Shown here piece by piece: positions 51,001 through 60,241 of a DNA stretch of 64,000 bases. Location of the stretch: positions 1-64,000 of the forward strand of contig JAHCBB010000021.1 of assembly GCA_019634635.1 (NCBI GenBank), read 5' to 3'. Below the pieces are notes generated by a model, which worked only from the letters and a program-made list of their open reading frames with translations, searched no databases and was not told where the DNA came from. Both the position numbers and the translations under genes were made by a program. Each line of letters opens with the position of its first letter. Position 1 is the stretch's first letter. Source of the DNA: Verrucomicrobiia bacterium (lineage in GTDB: Bacteria; Verrucomicrobiota; Verrucomicrobiia; Limisphaerales; UBA9464).

Positions 51001-52951
51001 CGAAACCCGGATTCAGGGCAATCTGATCGGGCCCTCCCGGTCGGGCGAGAAGGGGACGGCCCAGGCGGGCGGCGGTCTTTGGGTGGGAGTTCTGGTGGAG
51101 TCCGACGACAACCTCATTGGCGGCCTGCCCGGGGAGGTGCCTGTGGGAAACCGCATCGGGAACTGCCTGATCGGCGTGTCGCTGCATGGGCGGTCCAATG
51201 CGGTGCTTGGGAACGGCATTGGCATCAGCGATGGAGGGTCCGGCCTGGGCAATGTTGTCGGCGTTGGATTCGGCGGTGAGGGGAACCGAATCGGGGAGCG
51301 CGAGGCCGGCAATCTTCTGGTGTTCAACCAGTGGGGTGTTCGCGCGGTGGACGCCCGGAGATTCCAGATTTCCGGTAATCAGATTGGCTTTGACGAGGAG
51401 GGGGACGGAGGCACCGGCAGTTCACACCAGTACGTGGGTATTGAGGTGGCGGGGCGGGGGACGGAGTCCTTTGTGAGCGACAATGTGATTGCCGACCACC
51501 TGTTCGAAGGCATCCGGGTGGGTGGCGATGGCCGTCCCGTCCATGGCCTCGTGATCGTTGACAACCGCATCTTTTACAACGGCCGGGCCGGTGCCCCCCC
51601 TTCGCGCATGGCGGGAATTCACATCGCCTCAGGCACGGGCAACGCGCTCTTCAGGAACGAGATTTTCAGCAACACCGGCCGGGCCATTTCGCTGTTGGGC
51701 GCGGAGGATCCCGAGGGACTCGCGGGTGACGTCAACGATGAGGGGGATGCCGACACAGGCCCGAACACTTTGCTCAACTATCCGGTGCTGAGGCGGGCGA
51801 CCCTCGGGGATGGGAAGACCCGCCTGGAGGGGTCCCTTGATATGGCACCCGTGGCGTGGACGTACCGGCTGGAGTTCTATGCCTCCGACAACGGCTACTC
51901 CGACGCCCGTCGCTACCTGGGCCACGCGGAGTTCCCGACCGATGCGTCGGGACAGGTGGACATCGTTGCCCATCTGGAGGGTCCGGTGACGCCCGGGGAG
52001 TATGTCACGTCGCTCGCGGTGGATCCGTCAGGCAACACCTCCCAGGTCTCCAATGCCGTGCTGGCACAGGGCCCCCAGGATTCGGAACAGGACGGCGTCA
52101 GCGACGACGTGGAGTCTCTCGTTCCCGCTGGCGCGGAGGCGTCCTTCTCCGGAGGATCGGTGGCCTCACCCCAAGGCCGGTTGCAGGGACGCGGCGACGG
52201 CAACGGCGACGGCATCCCGGATGCCCTGCAATCCAATGTGGTCTCCTTTCCCGGAGTTGCGGGAATCTGGTTCACGCTCTCCGTTGGCGAGGGCGTGGCA
52301 TTCCGGGATGTCGTCCCGATGGATCCACGTCGTCTTGGACCGGTGCCTCCGGGGTATGCATTGTCCTTTGGGGCGGTGGCTTTCTCCCTGACGGGTGTTT
52401 CCTCCGGAGGTTCTGTGATGCTGACGAACCGGATTCACGACGCCACCCGCTGGGAGGCGCTGTTGGCGTTGGTTGTGCCGGCGGGCGAAACGCAGCCCCG
52501 ATGGGTGGAACTGGGAGGCGGACCACCTCCGGCGCCTGGAGGTCGAGGGTGGTCCCTGAGCGATGGTGGGATTGGAGATCGCGATGGTCGTACAGATGGC
52601 CGGATCACCGTCGTGCTGGCACCTGCCGTGAAGGTGGTCGCCGGCCCTGGATTGTCACTGGTTCATACCACCGAGGCGTCCGCAACCAAAGTTGAGCTTT
52701 CAGGCGCCCCCGGGAGCCAGCGGTCCCTTGTGACCAACCAGCTCTCCCTGATCACGAGCGTTCTGAGCTGGCCGGCCTCGGAAAGCGGCTGGTGGGTGCA
52801 ATCCACCGAGGCGCTGTCCCCGACCAACTTTTGGCGGACCGTCCAGGCATCCCCGGTCCTGCACGACGATCGGTTCCAGCTGACCAATCGCTTCTTCGAT
52901 GCGATGCGCGCCTTCCGCCTGTGGCGCGATGATGGCCGACGCCGACCTTGA
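48017..52951 (+). CDS. Giant secreted protein with parallel beta-helix (right-handed) domain
   Basis: The protein has about 1,644 residues. A signal peptide (MLWMLYASSVLHGIEVHAQ) begins at 48131; a longer start at 48017 adds 38 residues and is the one I use. The first third has repeated strands like those of HAF/extracellular repeats (NDRGDHAGIVVNAQGTT, INNLGQVAAW, FINDAGDVVW). Two domains of DUF11/CARDB type follow. A CSLREALQTAN-like motif (CTLRAAIQTANHLNGLEW, about 793) precedes a right-handed beta helix with N-rich turns (VGNRIGNCLIGV, SDNVIADHLFEGIRV, VDNRIFYNGRAG). The C-terminus carries a DGISDDVE-type type III calcium-binding repeat stretch and a thin sandwich. No catalytic motif is seen; it probably binds or degrades carbohydrate at the surface. 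Confidence 0.82.
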   Translation: MPSNLHRSSSCPASDGASFESLPARRARGLGGPRLSRVMLWMLYASSVLHGIEVHAQRVLSGIELLGRTYDVFAIPPVGGLYGSMKALNNRQAFITPFGSESVATAVGVIGGAEAAGYAGVYRPSAGVSFLRSNVTLGEFSVAEDVSDTGVVVGWERTRPPRAFLWSSDRGLQYLDELYPAVRTLSLMPDPNQQPTGTQGYRINRHQEVLLRGALVPGLPNHQGFYRLSSNGVVSPLVLAETQGLDLNNHGELPPPGPPGSDTLVLNDRGDHAGIVVNAQGTTIVGATRNGRLLPNSEGTRPTAINNLGQVAAWPGLVWGPDDGRTDIRAALAAQDPNRRLPGYYPNGINGMSDTFINDAGDVVWANLFLQPVCPEISIAVALGTGFEVAGSQLSVQVGARFKATVTVRNIGRVLLRDMAVVLSPAPQNFHLLAGPSPAVPGVLAPGGEFAAAFEWEAVADGTYIGGFVVLGRSDCGPFEQGLPPATIRFETPPLGARIAVAPETVGLDEEIEVRTTATNHTSGLATEVHFDAPLAVAGDGGVRLLTGPSPAGVARLNPGESVTFTNRYLATNFGRVRFTGTVVGTQEGRPLVSNPATSADVRIQILGDLLIRGAHQSAARRAADDVYEETPSAAQMRTNHVSLGAFSNFEVLVQNDNATPQTFRIRAAESGTNGWWVSYRMGDRDVSEDVRSAEGLELAPLSPGRFHTLAVAAVQTDLEAGGVQRSLLTLTSPRQPGVTLDAVEAVSQAAFRIVVNSDADLPDDDPEDCCCDTGRQFADGTPECTLRAAIQTANHLNGLEWISFALKDANERLLPSATISPESVLPAITGPVLLDGYSQNPESPLPPVELTGIRIPAPGSLSTNPDALADWHGLSVQADGCVIMGMAISWFPDFGIHLAGDENTVLRCFVGTDLTGEISQANGVTSDDPENFTTGGGILVEGRGNQIGDAGLGNVISGADTGYRTVVTYGVPSEGQEVATLYSGPGIWLRPGADETRIQGNLIGPSRSGEKGTAQAGGGLWVGVLVESDDNLIGGLPGEVPVGNRIGNCLIGVSLHGRSNAVLGNGIGISDGGSGLGNVVGVGFGGEGNRIGEREAGNLLVFNQWGVRAVDARRFQISGNQIGFDEEGDGGTGSSHQYVGIEVAGRGTESFVSDNVIADHLFEGIRVGGDGRPVHGLVIVDNRIFYNGRAGAPPSRMAGIHIASGTGNALFRNEIFSNTGRAISLLGAEDPEGLAGDVNDEGDADTGPNTLLNYPVLRRATLGDGKTRLEGSLDMAPVAWTYRLEFYASDNGYSDARRYLGHAEFPTDASGQVDIVAHLEGPVTPGEYVTSLAVDPSGNTSQVSNAVLAQGPQDSEQDGVSDDVESLVPAGAEASFSGGSVASPQGRLQGRGDGNGDGIPDALQSNVVSFPGVAGIWFTLSVGEGVAFRDVVPMDPRRLGPVPPGYALSFGAVAFSLTGVSSGGSVMLTNRIHDATRWEALLALVVPAGETQPRWVELGGGPPPAPGGRGWSLSDGGIGDRDGRTDGRITVVLAPAVKVVAGPGLSLVHTTEASATKVELSGAPGSQRSLVTNQLSLITSVLSWPASESGWWVQSTEALSPTNFWRTVQASPVLHDDRFQLTNRFFDAMRAFRLWRDDGRRRP

Positions 52952-53160
52952 TTCGGGCCACGTGCTTGAGCCGGAGGTCCGTTGAGCCAACGATCCTTCC
53001 GGTCCGGTCGCGCGGAGGCCGGCGGCTGAAGCCGCGGGCGATCCGACAGGCCGGACGATACAGGACAACAACGACGCCATGCGCCCCCCTGGACTGAAGT
53101 GCGCCACTGCGGTGGCTGACTTGGGCCGTCCCCGGCACCTCACCACGGCCGCGCCGCGGG
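52952..53160. other. Convergent intergenic region with a small hairpin
   Basis: The gap between the giant gene and the DUF1328 gene includes GCGGC-TGAA-GCCGC (53022-53035), a 5-bp stem with a tetraloop that may help end transcription. Nothing else stands out. Confidence 0.4.
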
Positions 53161-53313
53161 CTACCGCTTCTTCAGCAGCGCGAGTACCGCGAAGATCAGG
53201 AAGGCGAACACGCAGATCTTGGCGATCATGGCGGCAGTCCCGGCGAGACTGCCAAACCCGAGCACGGCGGCGACCAGGGCGATGATGAAGAAGACGACGG
53301 CGTAGTGGAGCAT
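53161..53313 (-). CDS. DUF1328 small membrane protein
   Basis: The 50-residue peptide starts MLHYAVVFFIIALVAAVLGF and ends FAVLALLKKR with two hydrophobic helices and a short glycine-alanine hinge (GSLAGTAAMIAK). This is the standard pattern of the DUF1328 family (YtjA-like), often linked to stress responses. The open frame continues upstream through REP-like sequence but the ATG at 53313 gives the exact family length. Confidence 0.9.
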   Translation of the reverse strand: MLHYAVVFFIIALVAAVLGFGSLAGTAAMIAKICVFAFLIFAVLALLKKR

Positions 53314-53359
53314 GGGATTTTGGTGAGGGTGCCTCCCGGTCGGCGGATGTGGGATCTTA

Positions 53360-53427
53360 GGGACAGGCCAGCCATCAGCATCGCCAGGGACAGGACATCC
53401 ATCAACATCCAGCAACTCCCCTGTCCC
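53360..53427 (+). repeat. REP-like hairpin element between DUF1328 and pirin genes
   Basis: GGGACAGG at 53360-53367, then GGGACAGGACATCCATC at 53387-53403 followed by the inverted CCCCTGTCCC at 53418-53427. The last pair can fold as a hairpin. It carries the same core word as the RAYT flanks. Confidence 0.75.
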
Positions 53428-53465
53428 GTGCGTCGCCTGCTCGAATCGCTGCGAGAGCCCACGCC

Positions 53466-54332
53466 TCAGTCCGGTATCGTGCCCATGCGGCCCAATTGAT
53501 GGTCTTCGAAGGCCTGCAGGATCTCGGCGCGGCTGTTCATCACAAATGGGCCGTGGCCCACCACCGGCTCGGCGATCGGTTCTCCGCCAAGGACCAACAG
53601 CCGGGCCTCCGACATCGCCGAGACGGCGATCACTGATCCTGCCCGGGAGAACCAGGCCAGATCGCCCGCCCCGGCGGTCCGACCCTCCGCCGGCGACACC
53701 TCTCCGCCCAGGACGAGGAATGCGGTGGTGTGACCCTCGGTCAGTGGAAAGGTGGCAGCCCGTCCGGCGCGGAGAGCTACGTCCCACAACGTGACGGGGG
53801 TGAAGGTCCTCGCCGGGCCCCTTCGGCCGCCGAACTCGCCGGCGATCACCCGAAGGGACCCCGCCCCCTCTGACAGATCCACGGTGGGGATTTGTTCCCG
53901 GAGCAGGGTCTGGTAGCCCGGCGGTGCAGATTTGTCCCGGGCGCGCAGGTTCACCCAGAGCTGCACCATCTCGAGGGTGCCGCCCTGGCGGGTGAAGTCG
54001 TCGGAGTGAAACTCCTCATGGACGATGCCCCGACCGGCCGTCATCCACTGCACATCCCCCGGACCGATCCGGCCGCCGCCGCCGCTGGAATCGCGATGTT
54101 CCAGCTCGCCCTGGTAGGCGATGGTCACCGTTTCGAACCCCTTGTGCGGATGGGCTCCGACGCCACGTCGTTCGTCACCGGGCGGAAAAGCGTGGGGCGC
54201 AGCATAGTCCAGCAGCAGGAACGGGCTCAGCTCGCGCCCAGGCCCGTTGTAGTCAAACACCGACCGGACCGGAAATCCGTTGCCCACCCAGTGGGTCTCC
54301 GAGCTCCGCAAGACCTGCAGCAGGTGTTTCAT
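53466..54332 (-). CDS. Pirin family protein
   Basis: The 288-residue bicupin has the pirin metal-binding signature: GVGAHPHKGFETVTI with its two histidines, and HEEFHSD with the third histidine and a glutamate. WMTAGRGIVHEE and the second cupin (TFTPVTLWDVALRAG, TTAFLVLGGEV) are also typical. Pirins bind iron and some cleave quercetin; others have regulatory roles. The ATG at 54332 (MKHLLQVLRSSE) gives the normal length. No flavonoid genes lie nearby, so the substrate is unknown. Confidence 0.94.
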   Translation of the reverse strand: MKHLLQVLRSSETHWVGNGFPVRSVFDYNGPGRELSPFLLLDYAAPHAFPPGDERRGVGAHPHKGFETVTIAYQGELEHRDSSGGGGRIGPGDVQWMTAGRGIVHEEFHSDDFTRQGGTLEMVQLWVNLRARDKSAPPGYQTLLREQIPTVDLSEGAGSLRVIAGEFGGRRGPARTFTPVTLWDVALRAGRAATFPLTEGHTTAFLVLGGEVSPAEGRTAGAGDLAWFSRAGSVIAVSAMSEARLLVLGGEPIAEPVVGHGPFVMNSRAEILQAFEDHQLGRMGTIPD

Positions 54333-54751
54333 CGGTTTCGTCGCCTCGTTGTTCACGCCGTGACCATGGCACGAGGGGAACTCCTTGACGACGTTGATGA
54401 CGCATCCAGCGCGGGGATTGTTGTCGCCTGCGGACCTCCATAAACGTTGACGATACCCCGCCCAGACGGGCGCAGGAAACCACCGGAGAAGCGGGGAAGA
54501 TCCGGCTGATGCGACAGAGATTGAAGATGCTGGTTCAGGGGGGCGGTCCTGGGGACAGGACATCCATCAGCGTCCAACAGACGTCCTGTCCCTTGAACTG
54601 AACAGATGCCCTGTCCCCCCTGAACGCGCCGCTGAGATGCGCCCCCTCCAGCTCAAGAAATCTTCAGAATCGCTTCTTGTTTTGGAGAATCCGCGTCGCC
54701 ATCGTCACAACGTTCAACCCTGATGCCGCGGATGAGGAAAACTGTCGGTGT
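54333..54751. other. Intergenic region with a REP-like hairpin
   Basis: Between divergent pirin and giant genes. The only structure I see is the REP-like pair at 54552-54618. A longer possible start for the right gene at 54677 exists, with no sign of coding between 54333 and 54676. Confidence 0.55.
54552..54618 (+). repeat. REP-like hairpin element upstream of giant gene
   Basis: GGGACAGGAC (54552-54561) and GTCCTGTCCC (54583-54592) are perfect inverted copies with a 21-nt loop that contains ATCCATC, and a third GCCCTGTCCCCCC word sits at 54608-54620. It is the clearest hairpin version of the element. Confidence 0.82.
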
Positions 54752-57700
54752 ATGAAGTCTTGGCAATGCAGCACTCGCAATGCCCCCGGTTTGGACCGGA
54801 ATCCCGGCCGCTCAACGGGCTTCGCCGGGTTTTCGGCAACCGAGAGAGTCGGCACGGAGCAAGCGCCTGAACCCTTCGAACGCATCCGCTCCGGCGCGAC
54901 GTGGTGGAAGACGCTTCCGGCGCGTTTACTTGGGTGCCTGATGCTGGTCACGGCGGCCGGGTTGGGCGGGACGGCCCAGGCCCAGCAGTCCGTGACCAAT
55001 GTGATCCCGATCCAGCCCTATTATGTGACATGGGACTATTTGCACACCGGCGGATTCGGTCGCGCCTGCGGGCATTACCTCTACGCGCGTTTCCCAGCCT
55101 TCCTGGTGTACACCAACACCGCCGACTATGTGGTGAATGCGCTGGATGCGAATGGCCGCCGGATCAATCCTGACTGGACCAACCCGCGACCCAACCCTGG
55201 GGAGAACTTTGTGTTTGGAGTCGGCGGGAATTGGGGAACCGGGCCGGCGGAGGGTTCGCCTTGCCCACTGCTCCCCACCACCCCGCCACCTTCCGGCTGG
55301 ACGGCCGACCTGATCGTTCCGCCGCCGAACGTGTCCTTCAGCTCCATTGTCTCCCCCAACGCTCCCGGCCGCGTCAAGTTCACCTCCACCTCCACCGACT
55401 CGAAACGCAAGGCCCTGGAGTACCTCTGGACGTTCGGCGACGGCTCGGGAGGCGACACCTTCGCCGCACCCTCCCACGACTACGAGAAGCCTGGCGTCTA
55501 CGATGTCATCCTCCGGGCCACCAATCCCGCCGGCGCCTTCGCCACGCGGACCAACAAGGTCACGGTCCAACCACCCCAATTGTCCGTGTCCATGGCTTTC
55601 GTGGATCGACTCGACTCCCGGCCGACCCTCGGGGAGACCGTCACGGTCCGCGCCACCGTCCGGGCGTCGAGGAATGGTCTCGGCGACTTGTCCGGTGTCC
55701 GGTTTGCCGGCTCGCCTGCACTGGTCATCCCCGAGGTCTTCGAGGTCGTCGCCGAGCCGCCCGACCTGGCCGTCGGAGACCTGCAACCGGGCGAATCCCG
55801 CTCCTTCGACTGGACTCTCAAAGTGGTGAATGCCGGGCAATTCGTCCTGCACACCACGCAGGTCACCGGCACCGACGCCGCAGGCCGTCCGGTGATCGGA
55901 GCGGAAGGGGCCCTCCAAGGCAGCGTCTCCGGCTTGAAGGTCGAGGTCACCTTCCTCGATCCGCCCCTGCAGTTGAACAAGAAGCCGACCGCGAACGGCG
56001 AACTCTCCAGCAACCCCGGCTACGAGCCCGGGCACATGCCCGTTCGGGTGAAGGTCAGCGTTCCGAAGGGAGGCAAGCCGGTGGTGGACGTCACCCTGCA
56101 GGGATGGGACATGGGCGACGGCGGCCTGGACATCGACAAGGTGCGTGCCACCGGGGTGCCCGGACAACCTTTCGCCCTCGCCGTGCCGCAGCCCGTGCCC
56201 TTCCCGCTGACCGTGCGACAGAAACCGCCCCAGGCCACCATCCAGCGCGTGCTGACGGAGGATGATCCCCCGCTGGAATTCGATTTCCTCGTCGAGGCGG
56301 AACGGCCGGGGATCTTTGCCTTCGCCGCCCTCTTCACCGCCCGCCAGATCGGCGTCAACACCGGCCTGCAAGAACGGGGTTTGGGCCTTCACCCGGTGCT
56401 CGGCGACCTCGTCCTATCGGTCCAGTTGGAGGTGCTTAACGAAACCCTCCTCATCAAGGAGGGCGAGACTGTCAACATCGCCGGTTCCGTCAAGAATCTC
56501 ACCGACAACGAGACGGTCCTCCTTGATCCCATCCACATCCTCAATCATGGCCAAGGTAGCGTCTCCGGCCCGGTGGACCTCCACTCACCCATGCCGCCCG
56601 ACGGCTTCCTCGGCATCTTCAACCCCATCCTGACCCCTGACACGCCGGACAATGAGGCCCGCTTCCATGCCCGGGTGAAGACCGCGCGCATCCCCGGTCT
56701 GGACCAGCGATTCATCCGGGACCCCAGCTACAAGGCCGTCATCGTGGACTTCGCGGTCGGCGGTCAGGTCATCGGCGAGGATGGCGCGGTGCGCGAACTG
56801 CAACCGGAGAACATCCTGGTGGAGTGGGGCCGCGGCGCAGTCTCCTTCGGCGGGGTGACGGCCCTCTACGTCCCGGTGGCACCCAACCCACTGCCGACCC
56901 GGGAGCTCGATCCCGTCGAATTCACCTTCACGGTCGGCGGGGCCGGGCTGAACAACACCATCCAGGGCATCGGTGAAGCATTCGCCCTCGAAAATATCGG
57001 CCAGATCATCTCGTCCTATGGAACCGCCGCCTGGAGCCTGAGTTCCTTCGCCGTGAGGGCGGGCAATCAACTGGAGGAGGAAGCCATGCTCGCCCTCGTT
57101 GCGGCGTTCAAATACCAGACGACCGTCACGGAATGGTTCCTGGCCGTCCACCAAGGGGTCTCCGCCACCACCAAGAGCGAGGAACTCGACGCCATCGCCG
57201 CGGAGGTCCAAGCCTACTACGGAAGGAAGTTCGAGTCTGTCGAACAGGTGAAACCCCTCGTCAACTCCGCGTGGAATGCCTTCATCAACAAACTGGCCGA
57301 TCTCAAGCGCCAATCCTGGGACTACGATTACGAATTCAACGCACGGACGGCGGACCACCTGACAGGCTGGCTGCGACCCGCCGCGAAGTTCGTCACCGAG
57401 GAGGCCGTCCAAGATGTCGCACTGGGACTCATCTGGAAGCGTTTCGTCAAAAGCCCCAAGATTGCCGACGAGATCGCGGCCGCCGCGGAGAAGGAGGCGA
57501 TCCAGGCCGCCAATGCGGCGGAATCCGCCACGGCCGCCATCGCCCGACGCGGGGAGGCCGGCCACCCACGTCTGGTCCCCGCCACGGCGGATCTCCGGAA
57601 TCTCAAGGGCGGCACCTTGATCAACAGCGCTCAGGCCATCCGCGGCTGGGCCGTGGACAAGGTCACCGACGAAAACCTGATCAAACTCTCCAACTTCAAG

Positions 57701-60241
57701 GACGGCGGCCTGCCAATTCTCGTCGCCATCCGCTCCCGGGCCGACGAGACCCTCGAGTGGATGTCCACCCGGCTCGGCATGACGCCGAAACCAGTCCCCA
57801 TCAAACAGAAGAACGTGAATCTGATCGACGAAACCTACCTGGGCTATCGCCGCGGCGTGGGTTACGGCGATGAGAAGAATCTGTTCAGAGGTGCCGGCGA
57901 TCGGGGCTCCGTGATCATCGCGGAGCCCCTGCCTCCCCATGTCGTGGACGCGCGATTGCAAGGTGCGACCCCCGAGGTGCGCGAGGCCGTCATCGAACGT
58001 TACCGCGAGCGCTGGGAGGAGTGGTACGGCAACGGTTCCCTGCCGGCCGATCCCATGCAGATGCCGTTCGACGACACCATCCGCCCCGGTTCCAAATACC
58101 TGGAACTCAAATTCAAGGCCAACAAGGTCGTGACCGGGGACGGCACCACCCGGCTGACGACACTCAAGGGCACCTTGGATGTGCCGGCAAAAGGTTCGGT
58201 GACCGACCCAAGGATCAACCTCGATGTCTTCCAACCCGGGGATGAGAAGACCTTCGTGCCCCGTCAACTCGAACTGCGGCAGGTCGCCGAACCGCCGGAC
58301 AACCAGTACTTCGTCGGACGCGATCGCGAGTACTACGAAGTCTGGCTGGAAGATGAATTGGGTGATCTACCCGGAACCGTGGGGGGCAAACCCGGAGTCC
58401 TCCGCCGCGTCTCCGGCGACGTGGACGTGGTCATGGCGGCCGATATCTCCGGGTACCGCTTCGGCATCAATCCAGCCAAGGCAATCAAGGACTACGGCAA
58501 CCGGATCGCCCGGATCCTTCAACATGTCATGAAGGCGCAGCATCCATGGAGCTCCTCCCTGGCGCCCGAGAAGCTTCGCAACAAGTTCATGCGGGATCAC
58601 CTCTGGCACCCGACCGACCCCGCCAAGCGCGGTGAACCGCTGCTGGTCTATTTCAATGGAGAACGTCGGGTGGCTTGGATCGATCCCACTAAGGCGCCCG
58701 ACCTGAACAATGTCATCGATCCCGAGAACCCGCTGGCTTCCCTCGTGTTCCTCGATGGCGGCCCCACATCGGTCGCCGATGTCATCCGTCGCCAGGTGGC
58801 CGACCGCCAGGACCTGCCCCGCCCCACGGATGTCGCCCCCAAACTCACACCCACCGGCTTCAGTGCGGTGCGTCAGGCGCTCATAGACACCGATCAACTT
58901 CACAACACCAGCTTCCTGGCCACCTGCGCCATCGTCACGGGTGCCCGCAACGGTTCCATCTATCGCCTCGGCCAGAACAACGAACTGCAGGAACGAAGCC
59001 CGGATGGCTCCTGGATGGCCACCTCGCCCGGAGCCGAGTGCGGCCCGGATGGCATTGTCCTCGTGCCGGAAACCATCCTGTTGACCGACGTCGCCGCGGG
59101 TGCGCTGCGCCTGCCCATCTTGGAGGACTTCCTCGGGGCCGACTGGCGCAACCTCTTCCGGATCGGGGATGACGTCATCATCGCGCCCGACACGCCCCAA
59201 TGGGAACTGAACACCATCGAGAACCGGGGTTCGCTCATGCTGAGTCGGCCAACGAAATACAGCCATCCAGCGGGGACACGGGTGGTCGTCCTGCCGCCAA
59301 GCCCCACGGCGGCCGTGGCGACGACCGGTCCTCCATTGCTCTGGCTGAAGGCCGATGCCGGCATCGAACTCGAGGGCCCCAATGTGGTGACCTGGACGGA
59401 TCAGGCCGCGGGGGTGCGCTTCATCAATCCCGAAGGCGGTTTCGACGGCTTCCCCGTGCGGGTGGACACCGACCTCGGATTGCCGGCCATCCAGTTCCGG
59501 GGCGACGAATGGATCACCGGGGGAATCGCCCGGCAACTCACCACCGCAACGATCTTCACCCTGTGCCGCTTCAACGTCGCCAGCAGTTCCGGCAATGACC
59601 ACCTCTACTCCCTCGGCAGGCCCGGCGCCGCCGGATCAATGATGACGCTGGCCCGCCGCAACGGGGATGACGCCTACCACTTCGACGGGCGGGACGCCTA
59701 CGCGCCGAACACGTCCCTTCCCGCCGACACGTGGCAGATCCTCACCCAGGTCTATGGCGAGGACGACCCCAACAGCCATCGGCTCTTCAAGGATGGCACC
59801 CTCATCCTCAACACCCGCGCGGCAAATCCGTACCGTGTGGACGCCTCCCAGATGTTCCTCGGCAACTACCTTGAAGGGAGCCATTTCCTCATCGGCGACA
59901 TCGTCGAATGGCTGGTCTTTGACCGCGCTCTTCCGCCCGCCGAACGCGCCGGGATGGAGCTTTATCTCAAGAAACGCGGCGGCCTTTTCCAACCCCCGCC
60001 AGCGCCAGCGCCCCTGGTTCTTGCGATTCGGCCCGCCTCGACCGGCGTCGATCGCTGGATTCTTTCCTGGCAGAGCGAGGCCGGCCGGCAGTACCACCTC
60101 GACCGGTCCACGACTCTCCAGCCGGGCTCATGGGTCACTGAGGGAACCATCACGCCGCCGCGTCCGGGAACCGCAGAAATTGAACTCTCCCCGCCTCCGA
60201 TGGACAGTTCCGGCGCATTCTACCGGCTGCGAATCAACTGA
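54752..60241 (+). CDS. Giant secreted protein: PKD domain, unknown middle region, LamG-type end
   Basis: The protein has 1,829 residues from the ATG at 54752 (54677 is an alternative). A late signal-like helix (LLGCLMLVTAAGLGGTAQAQ) suggests export. A PKD-type domain (EYLWTFGDGSGGDTF, PGVYDVILRATNPAG) lies near residue 230, followed by CARDB-like sandwich repeats to about 760. The middle part (about 800-1500) is mainly helical and then alpha/beta, with charged residues, unlike the flanking beta domains, and includes SGDVDVVMAADISGYRFGIN. A concanavalin-like LamG domain (PPLLWLKADAGIE to VEWLVFDRALPPAERAG, about 1530-1750) stands near the end. The middle domain is not recognised and may be the functional payload. 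Confidence 0.78.
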   Translation: MKSWQCSTRNAPGLDRNPGRSTGFAGFSATERVGTEQAPEPFERIRSGATWWKTLPARLLGCLMLVTAAGLGGTAQAQQSVTNVIPIQPYYVTWDYLHTGGFGRACGHYLYARFPAFLVYTNTADYVVNALDANGRRINPDWTNPRPNPGENFVFGVGGNWGTGPAEGSPCPLLPTTPPPSGWTADLIVPPPNVSFSSIVSPNAPGRVKFTSTSTDSKRKALEYLWTFGDGSGGDTFAAPSHDYEKPGVYDVILRATNPAGAFATRTNKVTVQPPQLSVSMAFVDRLDSRPTLGETVTVRATVRASRNGLGDLSGVRFAGSPALVIPEVFEVVAEPPDLAVGDLQPGESRSFDWTLKVVNAGQFVLHTTQVTGTDAAGRPVIGAEGALQGSVSGLKVEVTFLDPPLQLNKKPTANGELSSNPGYEPGHMPVRVKVSVPKGGKPVVDVTLQGWDMGDGGLDIDKVRATGVPGQPFALAVPQPVPFPLTVRQKPPQATIQRVLTEDDPPLEFDFLVEAERPGIFAFAALFTARQIGVNTGLQERGLGLHPVLGDLVLSVQLEVLNETLLIKEGETVNIAGSVKNLTDNETVLLDPIHILNHGQGSVSGPVDLHSPMPPDGFLGIFNPILTPDTPDNEARFHARVKTARIPGLDQRFIRDPSYKAVIVDFAVGGQVIGEDGAVRELQPENILVEWGRGAVSFGGVTALYVPVAPNPLPTRELDPVEFTFTVGGAGLNNTIQGIGEAFALENIGQIISSYGTAAWSLSSFAVRAGNQLEEEAMLALVAAFKYQTTVTEWFLAVHQGVSATTKSEELDAIAAEVQAYYGRKFESVEQVKPLVNSAWNAFINKLADLKRQSWDYDYEFNARTADHLTGWLRPAAKFVTEEAVQDVALGLIWKRFVKSPKIADEIAAAAEKEAIQAANAAESATAAIARRGEAGHPRLVPATADLRNLKGGTLINSAQAIRGWAVDKVTDENLIKLSNFKDGGLPILVAIRSRADETLEWMSTRLGMTPKPVPIKQKNVNLIDETYLGYRRGVGYGDEKNLFRGAGDRGSVIIAEPLPPHVVDARLQGATPEVREAVIERYRERWEEWYGNGSLPADPMQMPFDDTIRPGSKYLELKFKANKVVTGDGTTRLTTLKGTLDVPAKGSVTDPRINLDVFQPGDEKTFVPRQLELRQVAEPPDNQYFVGRDREYYEVWLEDELGDLPGTVGGKPGVLRRVSGDVDVVMAADISGYRFGINPAKAIKDYGNRIARILQHVMKAQHPWSSSLAPEKLRNKFMRDHLWHPTDPAKRGEPLLVYFNGERRVAWIDPTKAPDLNNVIDPENPLASLVFLDGGPTSVADVIRRQVADRQDLPRPTDVAPKLTPTGFSAVRQALIDTDQLHNTSFLATCAIVTGARNGSIYRLGQNNELQERSPDGSWMATSPGAECGPDGIVLVPETILLTDVAAGALRLPILEDFLGADWRNLFRIGDDVIIAPDTPQWELNTIENRGSLMLSRPTKYSHPAGTRVVVLPPSPTAAVATTGPPLLWLKADAGIELEGPNVVTWTDQAAGVRFINPEGGFDGFPVRVDTDLGLPAIQFRGDEWITGGIARQLTTATIFTLCRFNVASSSGNDHLYSLGRPGAAGSMMTLARRNGDDAYHFDGRDAYAPNTSLPADTWQILTQVYGEDDPNSHRLFKDGTLILNTRAANPYRVDASQMFLGNYLEGSHFLIGDIVEWLVFDRALPPAERAGMELYLKKRGGLFQPPPAPAPLVLAIRPASTGVDRWILSWQSEAGRQYHLDRSTTLQPGSWVTEGTITPPRPGTAEIELSPPPMDSSGAFYRLRIN

